A stretch of DNA of 64,000 nucleotides from Spirochaetia bacterium. GTDB taxonomy: Bacteria > Spirochaetota > Spirochaetia > CADAEX01. Below the pieces are notes generated by a model. That model was not told the DNA's origin. It searched no databases and saw only the letters and a program-made list of their open reading frames with translations. The stretch's first letter is position 1, and each line of letters starts with the position of its first letter. Positions 17,318-26,463 of the stretch are shown piece after piece. The DNA lies in NCBI GenBank assembly GCA_017642445.1, contig JAGCPA010000092.1, positions 26,372 to 90,371 of the forward strand, given 5' to 3'. Position numbers and translations under genes: made by a program.

Positions 17318-18292
17318 ATGAAAATTGGATTAATAGGTGCTTCTGATATAGCATTTAGAAGATTTTTACCAGCATTAAAGAAATGTACAGAAATTGAATA
17401 TATAGGTGTGGCCTCGAGAAGTTTAGGAAAATCTGATAAATTTAAAGAAACATTTGGCGGGAAAATATATTCTTCTTATGAATCTTTACTTAATGATAAT
17501 AATGTTGATGCTGTTTATGTTTCTTTGCCGCCGGCATTACATTTTGAGTGGGGGAAAAAGGTTTTGCTTTCTGGTAAGCATTTGCTTATGGAAAAACCTT
17601 TTACAATTTCTTTTTCCCAAACAAAAGAGTTATTAGAAATTGCAAAAAATAATAACTTGGCTGTTCATGAAAATTATATGTTTTTATACCATAACCAGAT
17701 GAAAAAAATAAAAGAAATAATCAATAATGGAGATCTTGGAGAATTAAGATTAATCAGGATGGCTTTTGGTTTTCCAAAACGTGCAGAAGGAGATTTTAGA
17801 TATAATAAAGCCCTGGGAGGTGGTGCACTCTTTGACTGTGGCGGTTATCCTGTGCGACTTGCTTTAGATTTACTTGGAGAAGATATACGAGCGACACAAG
17901 CTCGATTAATTCAACCACATAATTATAGTATTGATTTATATGGAAATGCTGTATTAGAAAGTAATAATGGGCTTTGTGCTCAAATAACCTTTGGAATGGA
18001 TAACAGTTATAAATGTGAACTTGAAATTTGGGGAAGCAAGGCAAATCTTTTTACAAATCGCATTTTTACCGCCCCGCCAGAGTTTGCTCCAAAGATTGAA
18101 ATACAAGAAGCAAAAGGAGAAAGAGCATATAACTTGGATGCTGACAACAGTTTTATGAATTCAATTAGATTTTTTTTAGAATGCATCAAAGATAATTTGC
18201 TAAGAATAAAAGAAACATCACAAATTAAAAAACAAGCTGAATTAATAGAAAGTATTAATATTATTAATGCAAAAGGAGAAACCCAATGTTGA
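17318..18292 (+). CDS. Gfo/Idh/MocA family NDP-sugar 3-ketoreductase
   Basis: A 324-residue NAD(P)-dependent oxidoreductase. It begins IGLIGASDIAFRRFLPAL (Rossmann) and has MEKPFTIS, the conserved EKP motif with the catalytic-region lysine; ALGGGALFDCGGYPV matches the GG..DxG/HxxD region of sugar ketoreductases such as TylC1 and KijD10. In deoxysugar pathways this enzyme reduces the 3-keto product of the 2,3-dehydratase to an NDP-2,6-dideoxy-4-ketohexose. The adjacent 2,3-dehydratase and aminotransferase support that role. It overlaps the aminotransferase start by seven bases. Confidence 0.85.
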   Translation: MKIGLIGASDIAFRRFLPALKKCTEIEYIGVASRSLGKSDKFKETFGGKIYSSYESLLNDNNVDAVYVSLPPALHFEWGKKVLLSGKHLLMEKPFTISFSQTKELLEIAKNNNLAVHENYMFLYHNQMKKIKEIINNGDLGELRLIRMAFGFPKRAEGDFRYNKALGGGALFDCGGYPVRLALDLLGEDIRATQARLIQPHNYSIDLYGNAVLESNNGLCAQITFGMDNSYKCELEIWGSKANLFTNRIFTAPPEFAPKIEIQEAKGERAYNLDADNSFMNSIRFFLECIKDNLLRIKETSQIKKQAELIESINIINAKGETQC

Positions 18293-19419
18293 AAAAGATT
18301 GAAACACCAATTCCTATTATGAAACCATATCTTCCTCCAAAGGAAGCATTTATGAAGTATGCTGATTCAATATGGGAAACTAGACATTTAACACACGGAG
18401 GACCACTCGTAAAAAAATTTTCTAATTTATTAAGCGAATATCTTAAAGTTGCTCATACTGTAGTATTTGCTAATGGTCATTTGGCCCTTGATTGTGCATT
18501 AAAAGCACTGGGAATAAAAGATGGAGAAGCGATAACTACTCCATATACATATATTTCTACATCAAATGCTTTATCAATGAATGGTTTAAAACCTGTATAT
18601 TGTGATATAAAAGAAGAAGATTGTTCCATTGATGAAAATAAAATAGAAGCACTCATTACAGAAAAAACAAAGGTAATTGTTCCTGTGCATGTTTATGGAT
18701 TCCCTTGTAAGTATAAAAAAATCCAAGAAATAGCGGATAAATATAATTTAAAAGTTGTTTATGATGCTGCTCATGCATTTGGTGTTGAGGTCGAAGGAAG
18801 AGGAATTGGATCTCTTGGAAATGCTTCAATGTTTTCTTTTCATGCGACCAAGGTTTTTCATACAGTAGAAGGTGGGGCAGTCACAACAGAAGATGATTCT
18901 TTGGAGGAAAAGCTTATTGCCGCTAAAAATTTTGGTATGATAAATGCTGATGATGCCACAACAATTAGCTTTAATGCAAAAATGACAGAAATTCACGCAG
19001 CCATGGGACTTGCTAATCTGGAAATTGTCGATTGGGAAATTTTGCAAAGAAAACAAATAATAGAACGATATATAGAAAATTTGAAAAATATTAATGGAAT
19101 CCGTTTGTTCCACTGGGATAAAAAAGATGTTAAATATAACTATTCATATTTCCCTATTATTTTGGAAGAGAAAGTATTAGACAAAAATAGAGATTTTATC
19201 GCCGAGATATTAGCAACGAAATATAATATATTTACTAGAAGGTATTTTTACCCAATTTTAAGCGATATGTCTTGTTATAAAAAAACACATAATAGCAACC
19301 AGACTCCTATAGCAAAACATATTTCTGATCAAGTTTTGATGATGCCGTTATTTGTTGAAATGACCCCAAGTCAAATTGATTATGTTTGCGATGCTATAAA
19401 AGAAATCTTAAATGGTTAA
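18286..19419 (+). CDS. DegT/DnrJ/EryC1 family NDP-ketosugar aminotransferase
   Basis: A 377-residue PLP enzyme. The internal-aldimine lysine is Lys189 in SFHATKVFHTVEGG, so this is a true aminotransferase rather than a RfbH/ColD-type dehydrase, which has histidine there. FANGHLALDCAL and YDAAHAFGVE are the other PLP-site segments. After the 2,3-dehydratase and 3-ketoreductase it would add an amino group, most simply at C4, giving an NDP-4-amino-2,4,6-trideoxyhexose. The amino group could then be acylated by the acyltransferase domain or the GNAT encoded downstream. The regiochemistry is inferred from pathway order only. Confidence 0.88.
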   Translation: MLKKIETPIPIMKPYLPPKEAFMKYADSIWETRHLTHGGPLVKKFSNLLSEYLKVAHTVVFANGHLALDCALKALGIKDGEAITTPYTYISTSNALSMNGLKPVYCDIKEEDCSIDENKIEALITEKTKVIVPVHVYGFPCKYKKIQEIADKYNLKVVYDAAHAFGVEVEGRGIGSLGNASMFSFHATKVFHTVEGGAVTTEDDSLEEKLIAAKNFGMINADDATTISFNAKMTEIHAAMGLANLEIVDWEILQRKQIIERYIENLKNINGIRLFHWDKKDVKYNYSYFPIILEEKVLDKNRDFIAEILATKYNIFTRRYFYPILSDMSCYKKTHNSNQTPIAKHISDQVLMMPLFVEMTPSQIDYVCDAIKEILNG

Positions 19420-20551
19420 ACCAAGTTTATTTTTTATTAAGCTGAAAAAGAAAATTAAGAATTCTCTCAAACCATATAGTTTTGAAGTAAGGAAAGCTAT
19501 TTATATACAAAACCATTACAATTTAGATGCTTTAAAAAAAACAAAAAAAATTATAATTTTTCTTGTTCCAGCATCTACTTATGTAAATGGTGGAATTATG
19601 TCAATTTTTTCACTATGCCGATATTCAAGGTTAATAGCAAAAGATTATGTTTGTTTAATATCAACAGTACCAGGAAAAATTACTTATGCATACAATAATA
19701 TGTTTAAAAATAATGAAAAAGTTTTTAGATGGAAACAGATAATAGAAATATCTGATAGTTTGACAAATCTAATTATTCATATTCCTGAATATTATGCTAA
19801 AAAATTTTATAAAGATTTAGACAAATTAGACATTGATGTTTTAAAAAAAATACCAGAACTGCAAATCAATATAATGAATCAAAATGTTGAATTGATGCCT
19901 AACCCTCAGGCGTTATCAGATTTATACAAACTTACAGATAATATTACACAGACTATATCAAATAATAAATATGTAAATCAAAGTATATCTGATAAGTGGA
20001 AAATTCCAACACATTATTTGCCAGTCTGGTTACCAACAGATCATTATAAAAAATATGATTTTGATGAAAAAGAAAAAATTATTGTTCTTTCTCATGATAA
20101 AAATATATATAAAAATAACATAATTAATATTTTAAAAATAAATTTACCCGATTGGAAAATAATTACTGTTAGAAATCTATCTTTTGATGAGTATATGGAT
20201 TTAATTGCAAAAGCTTTTTTTACAATTTCCTTTGGGGAAGGTTTTGATTCATATTTTATACAACCAATAAGTGTAAGAAGTATGGGGCTTACTGTATATA
20301 ATGATGAATTTTTCCCAGATAAAAGTTGGCGCGAACTGGGGAATGTTTTTCTTTCTTACCATGAAATGCAAGAAAGAATTGTTTCAAAAATAATATATTT
20401 TTTTAATAATAAAAAAATATATTATGATACTATAAATATTATATTTGAAAAAATAAAAACGAAAAAAATTTATAATTATGATATCTATATTGAAAGTCTA
20501 AAAAATTTCTACAATAAAAAATATGACTTTTCCCCATCATTTCAAAGTTAA
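19412..20551 (+). CDS. Putative glycosyltransferase of an unrecognised family
   Basis: A 379-residue soluble protein that I cannot place in a named family. It is homologous to the first ~400 residues of the next gene. Both share a GGxM..LF/IFSxC.YS segment near residue 70, TxPG..TY, a RW.QII element and, in the C-terminal half, FGEGxDxYFIxPI followed by YN(D/E)xFFPDxSW. The last motif sits where family 4-like GT-B transferases keep their donor-binding EGFG region, so a GT-B fold is plausible but unproven. The ATG overlaps the aminotransferase stop. The gene is very AT-rich. Confidence 0.5.
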   Translation: MVKPSLFFIKLKKKIKNSLKPYSFEVRKAIYIQNHYNLDALKKTKKIIIFLVPASTYVNGGIMSIFSLCRYSRLIAKDYVCLISTVPGKITYAYNNMFKNNEKVFRWKQIIEISDSLTNLIIHIPEYYAKKFYKDLDKLDIDVLKKIPELQINIMNQNVELMPNPQALSDLYKLTDNITQTISNNKYVNQSISDKWKIPTHYLPVWLPTDHYKKYDFDEKEKIIVLSHDKNIYKNNIINILKINLPDWKIITVRNLSFDEYMDLIAKAFFTISFGEGFDSYFIQPISVRSMGLTVYNDEFFPDKSWRELGNVFLSYHEMQERIVSKIIYFFNNKKIYYDTINIIFEKIKTKKIYNYDIYIESLKNFYNKKYDFSPSFQS

Positions 20552-20580
20552 TTGTTTTTATCAATCGAAGATGATATAAT
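20552..20580 (+). promoter_or_regulatory. Predicted sigma-70 promoter with extended -10
   Basis: TTGTTT at 20552-20557 and a perfect TATAAT at 20575-20580 are separated by 17 bases. A TG one base before the -10 (20572-20573) makes an extended -10. It lies just after the stop at 20551 and 28 bases before the ATG at 20609. A purine-rich ribosome-binding stretch follows. It would let the fusion protein and the acyl operon be transcribed apart from the upstream sugar genes. Confidence 0.65.
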
Positions 20581-20608
20581 CAAATAGAATAAAAGGAAAG
20601 GAAAGAAG

Positions 20609-22513
20609 ATGAACCATATTAATATTAGTGAAAAAATTATATTGTCATTAAATGCTTTTTATAAGAAAAATCATAAAAAGCATAAAATTATTCATTCATT
20701 ATTTCATCTTTTCCCTTTCAAAAACCGAATAAGAAAATATCGTAATGCAAGTTTACAGAAACAAGCTAAAAAAATTAGAGAAGAAGAAAATCAGAAGAGC
20801 ATACTTTATCAAGATCAATATGATTTATCGTTTGCAAAGAAAGCGAAGAAAGTTGTTATATTTATAGAAATAGAACCATATCCTATGTGTGGTGGACAAA
20901 TGAATTTATTTTCTTGTTGTAAATATTCACAACAAGTTTTAGGTGGTGATATACCAGTTTTAATGACAACAATGCCAGGTGATAACACCTATCATCATAA
21001 TAACTATTTTATAAACAACATAGATATTTGCAGGTGGTCACAAATAATAGATATTTTGGCAAATAAAGAAGAGGCAATTATACACATTCCAGAAGTTGAC
21101 ATTTTAAATCCCGAGACGGGCGAAGAAATGTTAAGGAGACGGTTGACAGTAGAAGATATAAAAGTACTAAAAAAAATTAATAATCTTAGAATTAATATTT
21201 TTGTTCAAGAAATTAATAAAATGCCTCCAAAAGAAAAATATAAATATTTATTTGATATAACTAATAATATTTCAATGACAACAGCTCACCCTGGATATTC
21301 AACACAGGATTGTTCAACTAAATTTAACCTGCCATTAAAAAGACTTTCATGTTTTATTGACCTAACCCCTTATGAAAAGTTTGCAAAAAACAAAATTGAA
21401 AAGATAATAATTTTATCTCCAGATTATAATAATCCTTATCGCCAGTATATTGCACAAAAACTTAGAGAAAAGCTTGAAGGGTGGGAGATAATTGATTTTT
21501 ACAGAATGACTTTTACCGAATGTATGGAATTAACTAGCCGATCTTTTGCAACAATTACTTTTGGGGAGGGGCTTGATGGTTATTTTATTCACCCCATTGG
21601 CGTAAAACGTCTTGGATTTGCTGTATACAATGAACAGTTTTTCCCAGATAGCTCATGGAAAAAACTATTTTGTTGCTATTCATCATGGGAAGAAATGGAT
21701 GAAAAAATAGTAGATGATATAATCTTTTTATATAATAATCCTAAGAAATATGAAGAAGCCGTTGAGGAATTAACTAAAAAAACAAAGAATGAATATGTTT
21801 TTGATGAATATATAAAATTTTTATCAGATTTTTATAAAAATAAGTTTGATTTTTATCCACATAAATTTGTTTATATTGTTGGTGGAAATGGTTTTGCACG
21901 TGAATGTTATATTCACTTAAATGAAATTATGGAAGAAAACCCTGAAATTAGCTTTGGTGGTTTTTTGGGGCACGGGGGATATGGTAAAACGGTTGATTAT
22001 AAGGATTTTCAGATTTTTTATAAAGGAGAGGTCTCTGAGCATAAGTTCTTGGACAATGAATATGTTGTGATTGGTGCAGGATATCCTAAATTAAGAAAAC
22101 AGATTTATAATGACTTGAAAAAGATGAATTGTAAGTTTTATACATTGGTGTCTGGTTCAAAGACGATAAATAAATTTGTTGATATAGGCGAAGGAAATAT
22201 ATTTAATCATAGCTTCCCATCCCCAAATGTAAAGATTGGAAATGGAAATGTTTTTAATTATGAAGTAATTATTGCGCATGATGTTGAAATTGGGGATTTT
22301 AATTTTTTTGGTCCACGCAGTCAGATTTTAGGCGATGTTAAAATCGGAAACTCAAACACAGTTGGCGCAAATACCATTTTTTTACCACATTCTAAAGTGG
22401 GCAATAGCAATTCTATTGCACCGTTATCCTGTATATATAAAGGTTGCAAAAATAATTGTTACATTCAAGGAAACCCTGCATTAAAAATAGGAGATATTCA
22501 AAGTGAAATGTAA
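20609..22513 (+). CDS. Fusion: putative glycosyltransferase plus PglD/NeuD-like acyltransferase
   Basis: A 634-residue two-domain protein. Residues to about 410 are homologous to the preceding gene (shared FGEGxDxYFIxPI and FFPDSSW motifs). From about 425 a second protein begins with FVYIVGGNGFARE, the sugar-binding Rossmann-like start of PglD/NeuD acyltransferases. Hexapeptide repeats of a left-handed beta-helix follow (IGNGNVFNYEVIIAHD, IGDFNFFGP, IGNSNTVGA). Such domains acetylate amino or hydroxyl groups of sugars; the histidine in IIAHD is the likely base. The fusion suggests that sugar acylation and transfer are linked. Its promoter is described above, and its end overlaps the next start by 11 bases. 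Confidence 0.65.
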   Translation: MNHINISEKIILSLNAFYKKNHKKHKIIHSLFHLFPFKNRIRKYRNASLQKQAKKIREEENQKSILYQDQYDLSFAKKAKKVVIFIEIEPYPMCGGQMNLFSCCKYSQQVLGGDIPVLMTTMPGDNTYHHNNYFINNIDICRWSQIIDILANKEEAIIHIPEVDILNPETGEEMLRRRLTVEDIKVLKKINNLRINIFVQEINKMPPKEKYKYLFDITNNISMTTAHPGYSTQDCSTKFNLPLKRLSCFIDLTPYEKFAKNKIEKIIILSPDYNNPYRQYIAQKLREKLEGWEIIDFYRMTFTECMELTSRSFATITFGEGLDGYFIHPIGVKRLGFAVYNEQFFPDSSWKKLFCCYSSWEEMDEKIVDDIIFLYNNPKKYEEAVEELTKKTKNEYVFDEYIKFLSDFYKNKFDFYPHKFVYIVGGNGFARECYIHLNEIMEENPEISFGGFLGHGGYGKTVDYKDFQIFYKGEVSEHKFLDNEYVVIGAGYPKLRKQIYNDLKKMNCKFYTLVSGSKTINKFVDIGEGNIFNHSFPSPNVKIGNGNVFNYEVIIAHDVEIGDFNFFGPRSQILGDVKIGNSNTVGANTIFLPHSKVGNSNSIAPLSCIYKGCKNNCYIQGNPALKIGDIQSEM

Positions 22514-23624
22514 TTTTAATCATGTCAAGATCAAAGGAATAAAGACGGTTATTCCAGAACATTATATTGATATTGCCGATGAATTACAATATTTTGAAAA
22601 CAATCCAAAAAAATTAGCTCGTGCTCAAAAAATGATAGGTTATGGTCGCCGTTATATTGCAGATGAGATGACAACAGTGACTGATTTGGCAGTTGATGCA
22701 GCGGAAAAGCTTCTAAGAGAGATGAATATTAATCGAGAGGATATTGATTTATTGATATTTGTTAATCAGAAACCTGATTTTAAGGAACCAAATGATGCCT
22801 GTGTGGCTCATGGGAAATTGAATTTAAAGAAAACATGCTTCGCGCTGGATATTAATTCAGGGTGCACTGGATATATTCAAGGATTGATTACTGCTCATGC
22901 TCTAATGTCTACAGAAGCCTTTGATACATGCCTACTCCTGGCTGGTGATTTATGTGGCAGAATGAATGATCAGAAAAATAGGAAAACAGCACCAGTCTTT
23001 GGAGATGCAGCATCAGCGACAATTTTGAAATATTCAGCTGATGAAATAAAATCTGCATTTGTAATGGGAACAGATGGTAAAGGATATGATAAAATTATAT
23101 ATCCATTTGGCGGTACACACTTGCCATTTGATAAAGAATCTTTTGATATGACTGTTTTTGATGAGCAAGGAAATTATTGGAATAATAAATATGGTATAAT
23201 GAAAGGCGAAGATGTCTTCAAATTTACGATGGATGTTGCACCGCAATTGATTATTGATACAATGAAAGTGGCAAATTGGACAGCATCTGATGTAGATTTA
23301 TTTGCTATCCATCAGGCCAACAAACAAATTATTGAAAATATTGTTGCTAAGGCGGGTATTCCTGTAGAAAAAGCTCCTGCTGATGTTTTTTCAAAATATG
23401 CAAATAATTCAACAAATTCAGTTGTAACTGTTTTATCAGATCAAACAAAGACTTTAAATAAAGTAATTTTATGTGCTTTTGGCGTTGGACTGACTTGGGG
23501 AGGGGCAGCACTGGATTTGTCAGGGTGTTATAATGGAGGTATTTCAACGTTTATTCCTCCCAACGACAAACTGACAAAAGAAGAGCAAATTAACTATTGG
23601 ATCAAATATTTTAAAGGAGAATAA
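22503..23624 (+). CDS. Beta-ketoacyl-ACP synthase III (FabH-like), copy 1
   Basis: A 373-residue thiolase-fold condensing enzyme. The KAS III triad is present: Cys in DINSGCTGY, His in AIHQANK and Asn in YANNST. It would start or extend an acyl chain by condensing an acyl-CoA with malonyl-ACP. The start is GTG 22503 behind AGGAG at 22489-22493. It stands first in a chain of acyl-chain genes rather than in a housekeeping fab operon, and has a second copy two genes on. The likely job is a special acyl group for the glycan. Confidence 0.88.
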   Translation: MKCNFNHVKIKGIKTVIPEHYIDIADELQYFENNPKKLARAQKMIGYGRRYIADEMTTVTDLAVDAAEKLLREMNINREDIDLLIFVNQKPDFKEPNDACVAHGKLNLKKTCFALDINSGCTGYIQGLITAHALMSTEAFDTCLLLAGDLCGRMNDQKNRKTAPVFGDAASATILKYSADEIKSAFVMGTDGKGYDKIIYPFGGTHLPFDKESFDMTVFDEQGNYWNNKYGIMKGEDVFKFTMDVAPQLIIDTMKVANWTASDVDLFAIHQANKQIIENIVAKAGIPVEKAPADVFSKYANNSTNSVVTVLSDQTKTLNKVILCAFGVGLTWGGAALDLSGCYNGGISTFIPPNDKLTKEEQINYWIKYFKGE

Positions 23625-23625
23625 A

Positions 23626-23844
23626 ATGACTAGAGATGAATTTTTAAATGAAATGGTAGAAGTACTACAGACAGAAGATGATATTTCGTTTGATACAGTT
23701 TTAGCTGATTTGGACGAGTGGGACTCTTTGTCTGTTATGGCAACAATGGCCTTTTTGGATAAATCTTTCGGAGTTAAGACTGAGATGAAAGATTATAAAA
23801 TGATGAAAACAATTGGAGATATTGCAGCCAAGGCAGGATTATAA
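23626..23844 (+). CDS. Acyl carrier protein, copy 1
   Basis: A 72-residue acidic protein with the phosphopantetheine attachment motif WDSLS, serine at residue 34. Length and motif fit a carrier protein. It sits one base after the KAS III gene and three bases before an SDR reductase, so it is probably the dedicated carrier for those enzymes. Confidence 0.9.
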   Translation: MTRDEFLNEMVEVLQTEDDISFDTVLADLDEWDSLSVMATMAFLDKSFGVKTEMKDYKMMKTIGDIAAKAGL

Positions 23845-23847
23845 AAT

Positions 23848-24582
23848 ATGATTTCTTTTTATAGAGAACAGGGGTTTATTGTTACAGGTGCATCTTCTGG
23901 GATAGGTGAAGGTGTGGCTTTGTTGCTAAATGAACTTGGGGCGACGGTTGTAGCGATTGCTAGACGTGAAGATAAACTCAATGAAATGAAATTAAAAGCC
24001 AAAAATCCTGAAAATATCTTTATTGAAGTTAAAGATTTGACAGAAGATATCGAGGGGCTGCCTCTTTATGTTAAAACTTTAAGGGCAAAATATGGCAAGT
24101 TTCAGGGAATGGCTTATTGTGCTGGTTTAGGTGGAATCCATCCATTGCGTTCCGTTGATATGGAAACAATGCAAAAAATATTTGCAATCAATTATTTTGC
24201 ACCAGTTTTTATGGCTAAGGGTTTTGCTGATAAAAGAAACAATACAGGGCAAAGAAGTTCGATGGTATTTATAGCATCTGGAGGAGGTATTCATTGTGAT
24301 CCAGGGATGACTTGTTATTCTGGTTCTAAGGGAGCATTGATTGCTACAATGCAATCAATTGCCAGAGAAATTGCACCGACTGGTGTTCGTGTTAATTGTG
24401 TATCACCATCATTAATTGAAACAAGTATGGCTGGTGAAATAGAACGCCAATATGCAGAAGGGAAATATCCTTTTGGACTAGGGAAGGTTTCTGATGTTGC
24501 CAATATGATTGTTTATTTGCTCTCTGAGCAATCTAAATGGATTACGGCACAAAACTACATTATTGATTGTGGAGCAATGTAA
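23848..24582 (+). CDS. SDR reductase (3-oxoacyl-ACP reductase-like), copy 1
   Basis: A 244-residue short-chain dehydrogenase. The cofactor motif is TGASSGIGEG, the catalytic serine region is VFIASGGG and the YxxxK pair is YSGSKGA. It probably reduces the 3-keto group made by the neighbouring KAS III on the carrier protein. Substrate is inferred from context. The next KAS III gene starts two bases after its stop. Confidence 0.85.
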   Translation: MISFYREQGFIVTGASSGIGEGVALLLNELGATVVAIARREDKLNEMKLKAKNPENIFIEVKDLTEDIEGLPLYVKTLRAKYGKFQGMAYCAGLGGIHPLRSVDMETMQKIFAINYFAPVFMAKGFADKRNNTGQRSSMVFIASGGGIHCDPGMTCYSGSKGALIATMQSIAREIAPTGVRVNCVSPSLIETSMAGEIERQYAEGKYPFGLGKVSDVANMIVYLLSEQSKWITAQNYIIDCGAM

Positions 24583-24584
24583 AA

Positions 24585-25727
24585 ATGTCAAAGTCAACGT
24601 TCAACCATGTTAAAATCAGAGGTATTACATCTGTTGTTCCAGAAAAAGTTATTAATATTGATGATGAAATTGATTTTTTCAACAATGATTTAAAGCTTCT
24701 TGAACGCAATAAAAAAATATTAGGCTTGGGCACAAGACATGTTACAGATGATTGCACAACCAACTGTGACTTGTGCGAAGCTGCTGCAAGGGATTTAATT
24801 GATGCTTTGGCCGTTGACAAAAGTACAGTTGATGCTTTGATTGTTGTATCCTCTTCACATGATTACCATTATCCTGCTGATGCATGTATTTTACAAGGGC
24901 GGTTGGGCTTAAGCGAAGATTGTACTTGCTTTGATATTTCTGGTTTGGCATGTTCTGCTTATGTTCATGGATTGCTGCAGGCTCATGCTCTTATATCTAC
25001 AGGTGTGGCAAAAAAAATATTGCTATTATCTGGCGATATTACCAGCACTCATTCTGATCGGCGCAACCGTAATTCAAATATGCTTTTTGGGGACGCTGGT
25101 ACAGCAACACTTTTGGAATGGACGGACGAAGAAAATACCGCTTGGTTTTATACAGGGACTCGTGGAAAAGATTGGAATAAACTGATTGCTCCAGCCGGGG
25201 GGTATGCTTTGCCTATAAGGGGAGATATTGCTGATTTGGAAATAACAGATAATGTTGGCAATGTTTGGCGGATGTATGATGATATCATGAAAGGACTTGA
25301 TGTGTTCAAGTTTACTACAGAAATTGGGCCCAAAGGCATAGCAAAAGTTATGGAAATGAGTGGCAAGTCGATAGATGATATTGATTATTTCGCCTTTCAT
25401 CAGGCGAATAAGCAAATTGTCAGAACGGTTGCAGGCTTTGCAAAACTGCCAAAAGACAAGTATTCCAGCGAAACATTCACACAGTATGGTAATTGTGGAG
25501 CAGCGGCAGTAACACTTGATATATGCCGTCATTTATCACAGCACAAAGTACAATCTCTTTGTTTGGCGACTTTTGGAGTTGGATTGTCCTTTGGTTTTTC
25601 TTTATTAAAAACCCAAAATACTTATATTGGTAAAATTAAATTATATAGAACACCCACAGGGAAAATGAATCGTCAGGAAAAAATAAAATATTGGATTTCT
25701 TACTTTAAAGAGGAAAACAATGCTTAA
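24585..25727 (+). CDS. Beta-ketoacyl-ACP synthase III (FabH-like), copy 2
   Basis: A KAS III homologue of about 380 residues and a paralogue of the gene at 22503, sharing the N-terminal NHVKI(K/R)GI start. Its triad is Cys in SGLACSAY, His in AFHQANK and Asn in YGNCGA. I chose ATG 24585, since the longer frame from 24567 overlaps the preceding gene without adding homologous sequence. Two KAS III copies suggest two successive condensations, or a heteromeric pair as in some polyketide-like systems; both carry the active-site cysteine. Confidence 0.88.
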   Translation: MSKSTFNHVKIRGITSVVPEKVINIDDEIDFFNNDLKLLERNKKILGLGTRHVTDDCTTNCDLCEAAARDLIDALAVDKSTVDALIVVSSSHDYHYPADACILQGRLGLSEDCTCFDISGLACSAYVHGLLQAHALISTGVAKKILLLSGDITSTHSDRRNRNSNMLFGDAGTATLLEWTDEENTAWFYTGTRGKDWNKLIAPAGGYALPIRGDIADLEITDNVGNVWRMYDDIMKGLDVFKFTTEIGPKGIAKVMEMSGKSIDDIDYFAFHQANKQIVRTVAGFAKLPKDKYSSETFTQYGNCGAAAVTLDICRHLSQHKVQSLCLATFGVGLSFGFSLLKTQNTYIGKIKLYRTPTGKMNRQEKIKYWISYFKEENNA

Positions 25728-26463
25728 TGGCAAAACAGCTTTAATAACAGGAACCAATAGGGGAATAGGTCATGCAATTTTAGAAAAATTTGCAGAAAAT
25801 AAAGCAAACATTTTTGCCCATGCAAGAAAAGAAACCCCAGATTTTATAGAAAAGATAAGCAGGCTATCTGAAAAATATAATATAACTATTACCCCCTTGT
25901 ACTTTGATTTGTCTGACACCACAGCGTTAAAAGAAGAGATAAAAAATAAAATATTTAAAACAAACCAGAAAATAGATGTTTTAGTTAATACAGCAGGCAT
26001 TGCCCACGGTGGGTTTTTTCAAATGACACCTATTTCAAAAATAAAAGAGGTCTTTGATATAAATTTATTTGCCCAGATGGAAATAATTCAATTAATAATG
26101 AAAGTTATGATGAAAAACCAGAAAGGCAGTATTATCAACTTGGCTTCGGTTTTAGGTATTGATATAACAGCGGGCAGTTGTGCCTATGGGGTGTCAAAAG
26201 CCGCATTTATTGCTTTTACTAAAACACTTGCGGCTGAATATGCAAAATATAATATTAGAATTAATGCTGTTGCCCCTGGTTTAATTGATACCGATATGGC
26301 AAAGTTAATGGAAGCAGGTGCAAAGGAGAGGTTGTTAAATCAGTCTGCTATGCATCGATTGGGAAAGCCGGATGAAGTGGCTGATTTAGTTTTGTATTTG
26401 GCATCGGATAAATCTTCTTTTATCAATGGCCAGATAATAAGAGTTGATGGTGGAAAAGCATGA
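25720..26463 (+). CDS. fabG: SDR reductase (FabG-like), copy 2
   Basis: A 247-residue short-chain dehydrogenase with TGTNRGIGHA as cofactor site, NTAGIAHGG, the catalytic serine in NLASVLG and YGVSKAA as YxxxK. The C-terminal INGQIIRVDGGKA is typical of FabG. It pairs with the second KAS III gene, whose stop it overlaps, and its stop overlaps the transketolase start (ATGA). The exact substrate is inferred. Confidence 0.86.
   Translation: MLNGKTALITGTNRGIGHAILEKFAENKANIFAHARKETPDFIEKISRLSEKYNITITPLYFDLSDTTALKEEIKNKIFKTNQKIDVLVNTAGIAHGGFFQMTPISKIKEVFDINLFAQMEIIQLIMKVMMKNQKGSIINLASVLGIDITAGSCAYGVSKAAFIAFTKTLAAEYAKYNIRINAVAPGLIDTDMAKLMEAGAKERLLNQSAMHRLGKPDEVADLVLYLASDKSSFINGQIIRVDGGKA

Noticed and set aside
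18286..19419. RfbH/ColD-type 3-dehydrase for CDP-3,6-dideoxyhexose
   Set aside because: The active-site residue is Lys189, not the histidine of the dehydrases, and no RfbI-type ferredoxin reductase is present.
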